A DNA stretch of 64,000 nucleotides from positions 62,001 to 126,000 of the forward strand of contig NZ_BAAAYN010000044.1 of NCBI RefSeq assembly GCF_039536245.1, in the 5' to 3' direction. This DNA comes from Cryptosporangium minutisporangium (GTDB lineage Bacteria > Actinomycetota > Actinomycetes > Mycobacteriales > Cryptosporangiaceae). Under the pieces are notes generated by a model, which worked only from the letters and a program-made list of their open reading frames with translations, was not told where the DNA came from and ran no database searches. Positions 9,599 through 17,917 of this stretch are shown one piece after another (positions within the stretch are counted from its first letter, which is position 1; every line of letters starts with the position of its first letter). Position numbers and translations under genes: made by a program.

Positions 9599-9801
9599 TG
9601 CACGGCCCGCCGAGAACGACGCTGGCAGGCGAGCGGACCTCCTTATGACGGGCCCCTAATGTCACGACGCAAACGGAATGGATCCGCTCGCGGGACATGT
9701 CCGCGACCAGTTAGGACTGGGGTTTGCGGTCCGCTCGACTGCCAGCGCCGCCCTCGGCGGGCTCCATGTCAGAGCAACAGCGCCTGCCGGCGCTGAAAAG
9801 T

Positions 9802-9833
9802 CGAACGGCCCCGCGCTCGCGCGGGGCCGTTCG
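9802..9833. terminator. Bidirectional hairpin terminator
   Basis: Perfect 14-bp stem with a CTCG loop between the convergent GNAT gene and the ddl-like gene; it can serve both. Confidence 0.85.
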
Positions 9834-9844
9834 TGGCTAAGACG

Positions 9845-10792
9845 TCAGTTGGCGCGCTTGATTGCTTGTTCCACCATGTCGGCGAGGACCGTGCCGAAAT
9901 CGAGGCCGGCCGCCTGCACCGCGATCGGCAGCAGACTGGTCTCGGTCATGCCGGGTGACACGTTGACCTCCAGCACCTGGATGGCCCCCGCCTCGTCGAC
10001 GAGCAGGTCGACCCGCGACAGGTCACGCAGTTCCAGGGCGTCGTGGGCCGCGACCGCCGTCTCCGCGACTCGTTCCGCGGTCTCCGGGTCGAGCCGAGCC
10101 GGTGCGTGCCACGTGGTCGTCCCAGCCGTGTACCGCGCGGTGTAGTCGTAGACCCCGTCCGCCGGGACGATCTCTACCGCTGGCAGCGCGGTGGGCCCGT
10201 CCGGTGACTCGACCACGCTGACCGCGATGTCGGCTCCGCTCGCGAACCGCTCGATCAACGCGGTGTCGCAGTAACCGAAGCAGCCCACCATCGCGCTGGG
10301 AAGTTCGTCCACCGTCCGCACTGCCTGCGCGCCGAGCCCGGATCCGCCCTCGGCCGGCTTGACCATCAGCGGCATGCCGAGCCGCTCGACGATGCGGTCG
10401 AGCAGCGCCTGGGCGCCCAACTCGCGGAACGTCTCGTGCGGCAGGGCGATCCAGTCCGGCGTCGGCAGCCCGACCTTCTGCAGCGTCGCCTTCGCTGCCG
10501 CCTTGTCCCACGCGACGCGGGACGGGTCGGCGCCCGCGCCGACGTACGGGATGCCGAGCAGGTCGAGCACTCCGCGGAGCGAACCGTCCTCACCGCTGGC
10601 GCCGTGCAACGCGATGAACACCGCGTCCGGCCGCTCCGTCTCCAGCACGGTCAGCAGCCCCGCGTCGACGTCGCGAATCGTGGCGTCCACGCCGCTGCGC
10701 CGCAGAGCGTCGGCGACGCGGCGGCCCGAGCGCAGCGAAACCTCGCGCTCGTACGACAGGCCACCGGCCAGGACGAGGACGTGCCTACTCAT
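9845..10792 (-). CDS. D-alanine--D-alanine ligase family ATP-grasp protein
   Basis: 315 residues. Order of motifs: N-terminal GGLSYEREVSLRSG, then LHGASGEDGSLRGVL, LGIPYVGAGADPSRVAWDKA, the ATP-grasp loop VKPAEGGSGLGAQAV, and the metal-binding end LEVNVSPGMTETSLLP. Classic Ddl enzymes read VKPAREGSSVG here and joins two D-Ala for peptidoglycan. This glycine-rich loop variant, plus cotranscription with an aminotransferase, leaves open a related dipeptide ligase role. The start ATG overlaps the stop of the upstream aminotransferase (ATGA). Family certain; exact substrate not. Confidence 0.85.
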   Translation of the reverse strand: MSRHVLVLAGGLSYEREVSLRSGRRVADALRRSGVDATIRDVDAGLLTVLETERPDAVFIALHGASGEDGSLRGVLDLLGIPYVGAGADPSRVAWDKAAAKATLQKVGLPTPDWIALPHETFRELGAQALLDRIVERLGMPLMVKPAEGGSGLGAQAVRTVDELPSAMVGCFGYCDTALIERFASGADIAVSVVESPDGPTALPAVEIVPADGVYDYTARYTAGTTTWHAPARLDPETAERVAETAVAAHDALELRDLSRVDLLVDEAGAIQVLEVNVSPGMTETSLLPIAVQAAGLDFGTVLADMVEQAIKRAN

Positions 10793-12102
10793 GCCAACTC
10801 CGGTCCGGGTGTGAACGAGGTACGGGACGCCGGGCCGCCGTGCGGGCCAGGACGTGTGGCGGACGGCGTGTTGAAGACCTGACGCAGCTCGGTCTCCTCC
10901 TCGACGACGCTCGCCAGGCGTCGGATGCCTTCCCGGATCCGATCCGGCGAAGCGGACGAGAAGCACAGCCGCATGTTCTGGCGACCGGTGCCGTCGGCGT
11001 AGAACCCGATCCCGGGCACGTAGGCGACCTTGTGCGCGAGCGCCCGCGGCTGCATGGCCTTGGTGTCCAGCCCGTCGCCGACGGTGGCCCAGACGAAGAA
11101 CCCGCCGCGCGGATGCGTCCAGGTGACGCCGCTCGGCATCATCGTCGAGAGCGCGTCCAGCATGACGTCACGACGCTCGCGGTAGATCTCCCGGAACACC
11201 TTCAGCTGCTCGCGCCACGGGTACTTGCCGAGGTACTCCGAGGCGATCATCTGGGTGAGCATCGCCGGGCTGAGCAACTGCGACTCGTTGACCAGTACGA
11301 GCTTCTCGCGGACGGCCGGCGGCGCGAGTACCCAGCCGGTGCGCAGCCCCGCGCCGAACATCTTCGAGCACGAACCGAGGTAGATCACCCGGTCTTTCGA
11401 GCGGGCTCGGAGCGCCTGACCCGGCCCCTCCTCGAATCCCAGCAGGCCGTACGGGTTGTCCTCGATGATCAGCAGGTCGTAGCGCTCGGCGAGCTCCACG
11501 ATCGCGTCCCGGCGCGGTTCGGTGAGCGTGACGCCGGTCGGGTTCTGGAAGTTCGGCACCGTGTAGAGGAACTTCACCGTGCGTCCCTCGGCGGACAGCC
11601 GCCGTAGCGTCGCGTCCAACTCGGCCGGGATCAGGCCTTCGCTGTCCATCGGGACGTGGACGACCTCGGCCTCCGCCGCGGCGAACGTCCCCAGCGCACC
11701 GACGTACGACGGGCCTTCGGCCAGTACGACGTCGCCCGGGTCGAGGAACAGGTGCGCGATCAGGTCGAGGCCCTGCTGGGAACCGACGGTGACGACGACG
11801 TCCTCGGCCGAGCCGATCACGCCCTCGACCGCCATCACGTCGCACACCAGCTCACGGAGCCGCAGATCACCCTGGCCGGTGCCGTACTGCAGGGCCTCCG
11901 CGCCACGATCGCGAATGAGCTCGGCGGTCATCTCGGCGATCTCGTCGAGCGGGAGTGCGGACACGAACGGCGACCCACCTGCGAGCGAAACGATCTCCGG
12001 CCGGCTTGCCATGGCGAAAAGTGCGCGGACCTCAGAAACGGTCATCCCACGCATCCGCCGGGCATAACGATCGGTGTAGTCGTCCAGGGTCGTGCCGCTC
12101 AT
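10789..12102 (-). CDS. PLP-dependent aminotransferase (LysN/MocR-like, class I)
   Basis: 437 residues, fold-type I aminotransferase. It has the substrate loop SLAGGSP, the cofactor-contacting VGSQQGLDLIAHLFLDPGD, the NFQNPTG motif, IIEDNPYG and the Schiff-base lysine in LGSCSKMFGAGLRTGW. This pattern is typical of the 2-aminoadipate/aromatic aminotransferase group without an attached DNA-binding domain. ATG is preceded by GAGAGG. It is translationally coupled to the ligase gene downstream, so the two probably act in one pathway, perhaps supplying an amino acid to the ligase; that is inference. Confidence 0.85.
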   Translation of the reverse strand: MSGTTLDDYTDRYARRMRGMTVSEVRALFAMASRPEIVSLAGGSPFVSALPLDEIAEMTAELIRDRGAEALQYGTGQGDLRLRELVCDVMAVEGVIGSAEDVVVTVGSQQGLDLIAHLFLDPGDVVLAEGPSYVGALGTFAAAEAEVVHVPMDSEGLIPAELDATLRRLSAEGRTVKFLYTVPNFQNPTGVTLTEPRRDAIVELAERYDLLIIEDNPYGLLGFEEGPGQALRARSKDRVIYLGSCSKMFGAGLRTGWVLAPPAVREKLVLVNESQLLSPAMLTQMIASEYLGKYPWREQLKVFREIYRERRDVMLDALSTMMPSGVTWTHPRGGFFVWATVGDGLDTKAMQPRALAHKVAYVPGIGFYADGTGRQNMRLCFSSASPDRIREGIRRLASVVEEETELRQVFNTPSATRPGPHGGPASRTSFTPGPELA

Positions 12103-12585
12103 ACGCTCGCCTCTCGCGGTGGGCGTTGCTCTGCAACGCGGCCGCCATTCGGGTTCAGCGGTCATCGGTGTCCATGCCGCCGCACTGCATTGTCCGGCGA
12201 AGATGCCCCGCGTGACCAAGCCAATTCCTGGCCCACTGGCGAGTTGTCGGCGTCCGAAATCGCTGCACAGTGGGCCGATGCGTCGTGCGGTGGTTCACCT
12301 TCCAGGATAGCGACCGGCGAGTCGAACCCTTTCGCGCCACCGAGCGCGCCCTTACCATGGTCATTCGGGTGGAAATCAGCAGCCCCTTGCTTTGCGCCGG
12401 ATCGGGTTCGGCCGGGGTTGCCAATGCCGGGCGGCCGGTTCCGGGCCTGTCCGATGCATTGCTGCCCAACGCAGGGCTGCGCAGTGCGGTGGTAACCAGT
12501 GGAGCACCGGCGTCGGTGCCGAGGGGCATCTTCGGGTGTTTCTGTGAGGTGCGAGGGAGGCCGGGTGTCGGTCGGGCCGCGTCGA
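12103..12585. other. Divergent intergenic region, no gene seen
   Basis: About 480 bases between the aminotransferase and the next GNAT gene, ahead of the tandem repeats. Frames are open on both strands but show no conserved motif. Promoters for both flanking genes are expected; no clear boxes could be picked by eye. Confidence 0.5.
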
Positions 12586-12681
12586 CGGAGTCGACCCGTG
12601 TCTCAGCGACGGAGTCGACCCGTGTCTCAGCGACGGAGTCGACCCGTGTCTCAGCGACGGAGTCGACCCGTGTCTCAGCGA
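12586..12681. repeat. Four perfect 24-bp tandem repeats
   Basis: Four identical, directly adjacent 24-base units, each containing the palindrome GTCGAC. Eight codons per unit: the plus frame in phase with the downstream GNAT gene reads TESTRVSA four times. The array ends 14 bases before the likely ATG, so it is either leader DNA or an N-terminal extension. Confidence 0.95.
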
Positions 12682-12695
12682 AGGTCGATTCGCTG

Positions 12696-13331
12696 ATGTC
12701 CCGTCGACTGGTCAGCCTCACTCTCGACACCCTGGAAGATCTTCCGACCCGGTGCCGCTCCTGCGTCTTCTGGGAACTGGACCCGGTGAGTCAGGATCGC
12801 GCGATCGAGTGCGGTGACCCCGCGCTGGAGAAGGAAGCCTGGATCTCCTCGACGCTGCTGGAGTGGGGCTCCTGCGGCAAGTTGGTCTACGTCGACGGGG
12901 TGCCCGCGGGATACGTGCTGTTCGCGCCGCCGGCGTACGTGCCTCGCTCGGTGGCCTTCCCGACCAGCCCGGTCAGCTCCGACGCGGCGTTGCTAATGAC
13001 CGCGTACATCGTGCCTCAGTTCGTCGGAGGCGGCCTGGGACGCATGCTCGTGCAGGGCGTGGCCAAAGACCTCACGAAACGCGGTGTGAAGGCGATCGAG
13101 GCGTTCGCGGACGCGCGGTGGGACCAGCCGCAGTGCCTGGTCCCGGCCGACTATCTGCTCGCCGTCGGTTTCAAGACCGTCCGGCCGCACCCGCGGTGGC
13201 CCCGGCTCCGTCTGGATCTACGGACGGCGCTGTCGTGGAAGTCCGACGTCGAGTACGCGCTGGAGAAGTTGCTCGGCTCGATGAGCCCGTCCCTCGCGCT
13301 CGGGCCCGCCCACCGCTCCGGCGTCAGCTGA
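12696..13331 (+). CDS. GNAT family N-acetyltransferase
   Basis: 211 residues beginning MSRRLVSLTLDTLEDLP. A conserved actinobacterial subgroup with an N-terminal Cys-containing segment (CRSCVFWELD) and the acetyl-CoA loop VGGGLGRMLVQ near residue 115. Equivalent genes sit beside parB/cwlM/trxA in other actinobacteria (around Rv3916c and SCO3888), so it belongs to the ancestral block. The in-frame opening continues upstream through the 24-bp repeats. ATG 12696 is chosen because the repeat peptide is unlike the family and AAGG lies upstream. Its stop is inside the hairpin it shares with cwlM. Confidence 0.8.
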   Translation: MSRRLVSLTLDTLEDLPTRCRSCVFWELDPVSQDRAIECGDPALEKEAWISSTLLEWGSCGKLVYVDGVPAGYVLFAPPAYVPRSVAFPTSPVSSDAALLMTAYIVPQFVGGGLGRMLVQGVAKDLTKRGVKAIEAFADARWDQPQCLVPADYLLAVGFKTVRPHPRWPRLRLDLRTALSWKSDVEYALEKLLGSMSPSLALGPAHRSGVS

Positions 13332-13351
13332 GCTTCTGCTTCAGCTGACGC
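13321..13351. terminator. Bidirectional terminator overlapping the GNAT stop
   Basis: 11-bp perfect stem GCGTCAGCTGA and complement with a 9-base loop between two convergent genes. The CAGCTGA core is echoed again downstream. Confidence 0.7.
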
Positions 13352-13369
13352 CTGCGGCCAGCTGAACGG

Positions 13370-14524
13370 TTAGCTGAACTGCATCGCCTGGAGCGCGGAC
13401 AGGTCCAGCGACCCGGTCTTCACGTCCGCCTCGGTCGGCAGGAACACCCGCTGCACCGCGATCAGGATCCCCTCGGCCACGGTGTCGCGGAACGCGGGAT
13501 CGATCAGCCGCGGGCGGTCGATCGGCGAGCTCAAGTAGCCGAGCTCGACCTGGACCGCAGGCATGCGGGTCAGCCGCAGCATCTCCCAGGTCTTCGCGTG
13601 GGTGTGGCAGTCGAGCATCCCGGTACGCGCGACGATCTCCCGCTGCACCAGGCTGGCTAGCCGCTCGCCCACCGTCGAGCTGACGCCCGATCCGGTGCCG
13701 AAGTGATAGGTGGCCACGCCGTTCGCCAGCGGGTTGGGGTTGCTGTCGATGTGCAGGCTGATCAGCAGGTCGGCGCCGATCGTGTTGGCCAGCGCTGCGC
13801 GCTCGGCCGCGGAGCGCTCGTGGTCGCGACCGCGGGTGAGGTCGGCGCGGACACCGATCGCGGAGAACCGGCCTTCGAGGCGGCTCGCGAGGTCATAGGC
13901 GAGGTGTGACTCAGTCCAGGTCAGCAGACCGTCCTGGGCGATGACCCCGGTGTCGGAGCCGCCGTGACCCGGGTCGATCACGACCCGCTTGCCGGACAGC
14001 GCCGGCCCCGCGTGGTAGAGCATCGCCGACTCGCGGAGTAGTTGCGGCCGTCCCCCGACGACCTTCCGACCGAGCTGACGCAACGCCCGCATGGTCAGCG
14101 GCCCGACCGTGCCGTCGGCGGCCAGACCGACCTCTCGCTGGAAGCCCCGGAGCGCGGTTTCGGTGCGCTGACCGAAGATTCCGTCCGCCCGGCCTACGTC
14201 GTAACCCATCTCGAGCAGCCGCTCCTGCAGTTCGCGGACGTCGTCGCCGAGCATGGGTTCACTGACCGATCGGTGCAGCACACGGTCACCGAGACGCCAG
14301 CGGGCCGCAACCAGCGAGCGCCAGGTCTCCGGGCCGACGACACCGTCGACGACCAGCCCGCGAGCCTGCTGGAACTCGCGTAGCGCGAGTTCGCAGACCG
14401 CATCGAAGAGGACGTCTTCGGCGGATTCAGGAGCGGTGGTATCAGCGATCAACCCCAGGGTCACCAGCGTCGACTTGACCTCGGCGGCTGCCGGTCCGGT
14501 GGTGCCACGCTTGATGAACTGCAT
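13370..14524 (-). CDS. cwlM: CwlM-type peptidoglycan amidase homologue
   Basis: 384 residues: two PG_binding_1 domains (about 5-75 and 85-155, each with FQ...G..DG.VGP-like helices) and an Amidase_3 domain (about 175-355). Zinc and catalytic residues of the family look present: VVIDPGHGG (His), WTESH (Glu), ISLHIDSN (His) and VQVELGYLSS (Glu). There is no signal peptide, as in M. tuberculosis CwlM, a cytoplasmic protein that PknB phosphorylates to activate MurA. The C-tail carries Thr/Ser (VKTGSLDLS) that could be the phosphorylated part. Placement next to trxA-trxB matches CwlM exactly. ATG preceded by GGAAGGAG. Confidence 0.85.
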   Translation of the reverse strand: MQFIKRGTTGPAAAEVKSTLVTLGLIADTTAPESAEDVLFDAVCELALREFQQARGLVVDGVVGPETWRSLVAARWRLGDRVLHRSVSEPMLGDDVRELQERLLEMGYDVGRADGIFGQRTETALRGFQREVGLAADGTVGPLTMRALRQLGRKVVGGRPQLLRESAMLYHAGPALSGKRVVIDPGHGGSDTGVIAQDGLLTWTESHLAYDLASRLEGRFSAIGVRADLTRGRDHERSAAERAALANTIGADLLISLHIDSNPNPLANGVATYHFGTGSGVSSTVGERLASLVQREIVARTGMLDCHTHAKTWEMLRLTRMPAVQVELGYLSSPIDRPRLIDPAFRDTVAEGILIAVQRVFLPTEADVKTGSLDLSALQAMQFS

Positions 14525-14833
14525 GGGGTCAGCTCGCTCCTTCCATCCGCGACCCTTCGGTCGGGGGAACCGAAAGGGGAACCGGCCGGAGAGCCTCCGG
14601 ACCGGCGTTGAGGCCGCGATCATCGACCGTAACGCGTCGCGGCCACGACAGCGCACCGTAGCGTGCCCGGGCGCGTCGCGTGTCGGGTATGTGCCTCTTG
14701 ATCGAGGCTCGACCCTCTCAGCGAAACGGTCTCATGAACCGAGCCCGCCGAGCGAATGCGCCAGTCACACCGGCGCACGCCGAGCGCGCCTGACGAACAT
14801 GATCGCCGTTACGAAGAGGGCGAAAACATCGAA
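14525..14833. other. cwlM upstream region
   Basis: About 310 bases between cwlM and the trxA terminator. It must carry the cwlM promoter. No coding frame or clear operator seen. Confidence 0.5.
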
Positions 14834-14865
14834 CGGAGCTCCGGGCACAGTGGCCCGGAGCTCCG
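14834..14865 (-). terminator. Terminator after trxA
   Basis: Perfect 13-bp stem CGGAGCTCCGGGC and complement, 6-base loop, 26 bases beyond the trxA stop. Confidence 0.8.
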
Positions 14866-14890
14866 TCGAGTGTTCAGCGGCGCGGGTAAC

Positions 14891-15217
14891 TTACAGCGCG
14901 CTCTCGATCATCTTCACGATCTGACCCTTCGGCTGAGCGCCGATGATGGTGTTCACCTGCTCGCCGCCCTTGAAGACCGTGATCGTCGGAATCGACATCA
15001 CACCGTAGTCGCGCGCGGTGTTCGGGTTCTCGTCGATGTTGAGCTTGACGACCTGGATCTTGTCGCCCATCTCCGCAGCGATCTCGTCGAGCACGGGCGA
15101 GACCTTGCGGCACGGCCCGCACCACTCGGCCCAGAAGTCGACGACGACCGGCTTGTCGTTCTGCAGGACGTCGCTGGTCCAGCTGGCGTCGGTGACGGCC
15201 TTGGTGTTGGCGCCCAT
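14891..15217 (-). CDS. trxA: Thioredoxin
   Basis: 108 residues, full thioredoxin fold with the active site WCGPC at about residues 32-36 and the cis-Pro loop SIPT. It reduces cytoplasmic protein disulfides and is itself recharged by the thioredoxin reductase encoded immediately upstream. ATG follows GAAGGAG. The order trxB-trxA-cwlM is the same as Rv3913-Rv3914-Rv3915. Confidence 0.97.
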   Translation of the reverse strand: MGANTKAVTDASWTSDVLQNDKPVVVDFWAEWCGPCRKVSPVLDEIAAEMGDKIQVVKLNIDENPNTARDYGVMSIPTITVFKGGEQVNTIIGAQPKGQIVKMIESAL

Positions 15218-15242
15218 GGTTTCTCCTTCTTCAGGGGCGGTC

Positions 15243-15262
15243 CAGCCCGGCGAACCGGGCTG
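15243..15262 (-). terminator. Short hairpin between trxB and trxA
   Basis: 8-bp perfect stem (CAGCCCGG and complement) with a 4-base loop in the trxB-trxA gap. It could be a weak terminator or processing signal that adjusts trxA level. Confidence 0.4.
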
Positions 15263-15298
15263 TTTACTGCAAAAGGGATGTTAGGGGGTGGGGGCGAC

Positions 15299-16237
15299 TT
15301 ACTCGGTCAGCGCGGCGACGTAACGCTCGGCGTCGAGCGCGGCGACACAGCCGGTGCCGGCCGCGGTGATGGCCTGCCGGTAGGTGTGGTCGACGAGGTC
15401 ACCACAGGCGAACACCCCTGGCACGTTGGTGCGGCTACTCGGCGCGTCGACCCGGACGTAACCCTCGGGGTCCACCTCGACCTGGCCCTTGAACAACCCG
15501 CTCCGCGGGTCGTGCCCGATCGCGATGAAGACGCCTTCGGCGTCGAGCACCGACTCCTCGCCGGTGACGGTGTCCTTCAATCGGACGCCGGCCACCTTGC
15601 CGTCCTTGCCGAGGATCTCGACCGGGACGTTGTTGAGCCGGAAGTCGATCTTCTCGTTGGACTTCGCCCGGTCCACCATGATCTGCGACGCGCGGAACTC
15701 GTCCCGGCGGTGGACGATCGTCACGGTGTCGCCGAAGCGGGTGAGGAACGTGGCCTCCTCCATCGCGGAGTCGCCACCGCCGATGACCGCGATCTTCTTG
15801 TTCCGGAAGAAGAAGCCGTCACAGGTCGCGCAGGACGAGACGCCGTGTCCCAGCAGCTCCTGCTCGCCCGGGATGCCCAGCGGACGCCAGGCCGATCCGG
15901 TGGCGAGGATGACCGCGCGCGCCTTGTACTCTTTCTGCCCGACCTTGACGATCTTGACCGGCCCGGAGAGGTCGACCTCGGTGACGTCGTCGGTGACCAG
16001 CTCGGCGCCGAACGTCTCGGCCTGCTTGCGCATGTTGTCCATCAGGTCCGGACCATCGATGCCACCGGGGAAACCGGGGAAGTTCTCCACCTCGGTGGTG
16101 GTCATGAGCGCACCGCCGGACTGCACGCCCTCGAACACCAGCGGCTTGAGCGACGCCCGAGCGGTGTAGACGGCAGCGGTGTAGCCCGCCGGACCGGACC
16201 CGATGATGATCACGTTCCGGATGTCTTCGCTAGCCAC
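15299..16237 (-). CDS. trxB: Thioredoxin-disulfide reductase
   Basis: 312-residue low-molecular-weight flavoenzyme. FAD site [14 protein letters not shown] (about 10-24), redox-active CATC (about 136-139), NADPH site [12 protein letters not shown] (about 153-164) and the C-terminal FAD motif [10 protein letters not shown]. It passes electrons from NADPH to thioredoxin. It precedes trxA in the same direction. In Streptomyces the trxBA operon is under SigR; no SigR-type promoter was recognised here by eye. Confidence 0.97.
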   Translation of the reverse strand: MASEDIRNVIIIGSGPAGYTAAVYTARASLKPLVFEGVQSGGALMTTTEVENFPGFPGGIDGPDLMDNMRKQAETFGAELVTDDVTEVDLSGPVKIVKVGQKEYKARAVILATGSAWRPLGIPGEQELLGHGVSSCATCDGFFFRNKKIAVIGGGDSAMEEATFLTRFGDTVTIVHRRDEFRASQIMVDRAKSNEKIDFRLNNVPVEILGKDGKVAGVRLKDTVTGEESVLDAEGVFIAIGHDPRSGLFKGQVEVDPEGYVRVDAPSSRTNVPGVFACGDLVDHTYRQAITAAGTGCVAALDAERYVAALTE

Positions 16238-16367
16238 GTCTTTCCTCCAGGTTCGCCCGGTCCGGGTGGGTGGCCCACCGCCGGCGAGGCTTTCTCACGG
16301 GACAGTCACGCAAACGCCATGGTAGGTGCCGACATTCCCGCCCGGGGGCGGGTGCCGGACGTCACGC

Positions 16368-17276
16368 TCAGCGGCTGACCGTGGTGCGTGTGCGCTCGTC
16401 CCCGAAGCCTTGGGCGCCGCAGTCCGGGCCAGCGGCGACGATGGTGAGCCGGTCGGAACCGGGGTTGTCCGCGACCACGATGATCGCGGGTGCGCCGTCC
16501 AGCGTCGCGTAGTCGACGGCTACCACCGGCGCGCCCAGGCCCAGAGCGGTGAGGCAGTTCTGGAGGTCGGCCGGGCCGAGCAGGCGCCGGAGCGCGGCCG
16601 GCACCGCCGCCTTGGGCGTGCCCGCAGCTGGTCGGTCGGCAGAGGAGCTGGCCTCTTGCCGCGGCGCGGATTCGTCGCGGTTCTCCAGCAGGGCACGGCT
16701 CTGGGTTCCGAGTTCAGCGGACGAGTACGACGTCCCCGAGACGTGAATGCTCGGCACCCCCGGCCCGCTCATGACTTTCGGCGTGGAGTTGCCGACGGCC
16801 GACGTCTCCGCCGAGTCGTCACTGCCCTGCAGGTCGAACGATTGGAACACGCCTACCCCGGCGATCGCGACGACCGCCGCGGCCGCGGCGGCCACCGCCC
16901 AGCCGCCGGCCCGTGCGGTACGAGATTTACGGGCGGCCCGTTCGCTACGGAGGCGGTCGAGGTCGTCGGTGGGCTGCGGAGCCACCCAGGGCTGCGCGGC
17001 GCCGTTGTCGTCGCCGTCGGACGGACGGGTCGCTGCCAGCGGTGGCTGCTCGGCGAGGGTCCGGTCGAGCGCGGCGGCGACGTCGGCGGGCATCGGGATC
17101 TCCGGCAGCGCACCGAGGTCAGCGCTGATACCCGGGAGGACCGCGGCGAGCTGGCGGTACGCGTCGGCCCATTCCTGGTCGGTCGCGATTCGTGCCGCGA
17201 TCGCGTCGGCGTCCGGGGTGCCGTCGAGGAGGCCCTCCGCGTAATCCGCGAGCTGATCCAGATCAGACGGTTTCAC
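16368..17276 (-). CDS. Membrane-anchored anti-sigma factor (SigM partner)
   Basis: 302 residues. A cytoplasmic N-terminal part (1-135; starting MKPSDLDQLADYAEG), one transmembrane helix (about 137-155, WAVAAAAAAVVAIAGVGVF) and an external Ser/Pro-rich stretch ending in a globular domain with two Cys (NCLTALG...PDCGAQGFG). Start GTG overlaps the sigM stop, a classic sigma/anti-sigma arrangement. The canonical His-x3-Cys-x2-Cys zinc motif is not evident, so sigma binding probably uses a zinc-less domain. Equivalent in position to Rv3912. Confidence 0.85.
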   Translation of the reverse strand: MKPSDLDQLADYAEGLLDGTPDADAIAARIATDQEWADAYRQLAAVLPGISADLGALPEIPMPADVAAALDRTLAEQPPLAATRPSDGDDNGAAQPWVAPQPTDDLDRLRSERAARKSRTARAGGWAVAAAAAAVVAIAGVGVFQSFDLQGSDDSAETSAVGNSTPKVMSGPGVPSIHVSGTSYSSAELGTQSRALLENRDESAPRQEASSSADRPAAGTPKAAVPAALRRLLGPADLQNCLTALGLGAPVVAVDYATLDGAPAIIVVADNPGSDRLTIVAAGPDCGAQGFGDERTRTTVSR

Positions 17277-17872
17277 CGGGCACCTCCTTCTGTGGCTTCG
17301 ACGTCCTGGTCCGCGTCGGGGTTCCGCAGATGCCCGAGCATCACGGCCAACCGGGCCCTTCCCCGTGCGCACCTGCTCTTCACCGTGCCCACCGCCACAC
17401 CGAGCATCTCGGCCGCGTCGGCCACGGGATGACCCTGCACGTCCACCAGGATCAGCGCAGCCCGCTGCTCCACCGGCAGCTCGGCGAGCGCTGCACGGAC
17501 GTCGAGCGCGGTCTCGCGGGCGGCGATCAGATCGGTCGGTGCGGCCGGTGCTCGCCCGTCGTCGTCGGGGAGCGGCACGGTGGGACGCGCTTGTCGGCGG
17601 CGGACCCGGTCGAGGCACGCGTTGACGACGATTCGGTGCAGCCAGGTCGTCACCGCGGCATCGCCTCGGTAGGACCCGGCCGAGCGATACGCGGAGAGCA
17701 GCGCGTCCTGCAGTGCGTCGGCGGCGTCCTCGGAGTTGCCGATCGTCCGCACCGCGACGGCCCACAGGCGGTCGCGGTGCCTGCGCACCAGCTCGGCGAA
17801 CGCATCCGCCTCACCAGCTACGTGCGCACGCAGAAGGCCACGGTCGTCGAGCTGGCCGAGCGGCGGTCGCAT
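17273..17872 (-). CDS. sigM: ECF RNA polymerase sigma factor SigM
   Basis: 199 residues. Sigma region 2 (about 25-90; LQDALLSAYRSAGSYRGDAAVTTWL split across regions 2.2-2.4) and region 4 (about 125-180; LPVEQRAALILVDVQGHPV and the helix-turn-helix VAEMLG-like AAEMLGVAVGTVKSRCARGR). ECF factors of this locus direct envelope and redox stress genes. It lies directly before its anti-sigma gene and after the MurJ-linked pseudokinase gene, as Rv3911 and SCO3892 do. The tail contains an acidic DADQDVEATEG stretch. Confidence 0.93.
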   Translation of the reverse strand: MRPPLGQLDDRGLLRAHVAGEADAFAELVRRHRDRLWAVAVRTIGNSEDAADALQDALLSAYRSAGSYRGDAAVTTWLHRIVVNACLDRVRRRQARPTVPLPDDDGRAPAAPTDLIAARETALDVRAALAELPVEQRAALILVDVQGHPVADAAEMLGVAVGTVKSRCARGRARLAVMLGHLRNPDADQDVEATEGGAR

Positions 17873-17917
17873 GGACCGAGAGAGTAGATGCTTCCCGCCA
17901 CCTGGCGCCGGGAGGAC

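Noticed and set aside
12155-12730. Minus-strand frame with ETRVDSVA repeats
   Set aside because: It is the antisense reading of the 24-bp repeats, whose length is a multiple of three, so every frame repeats. No other support.
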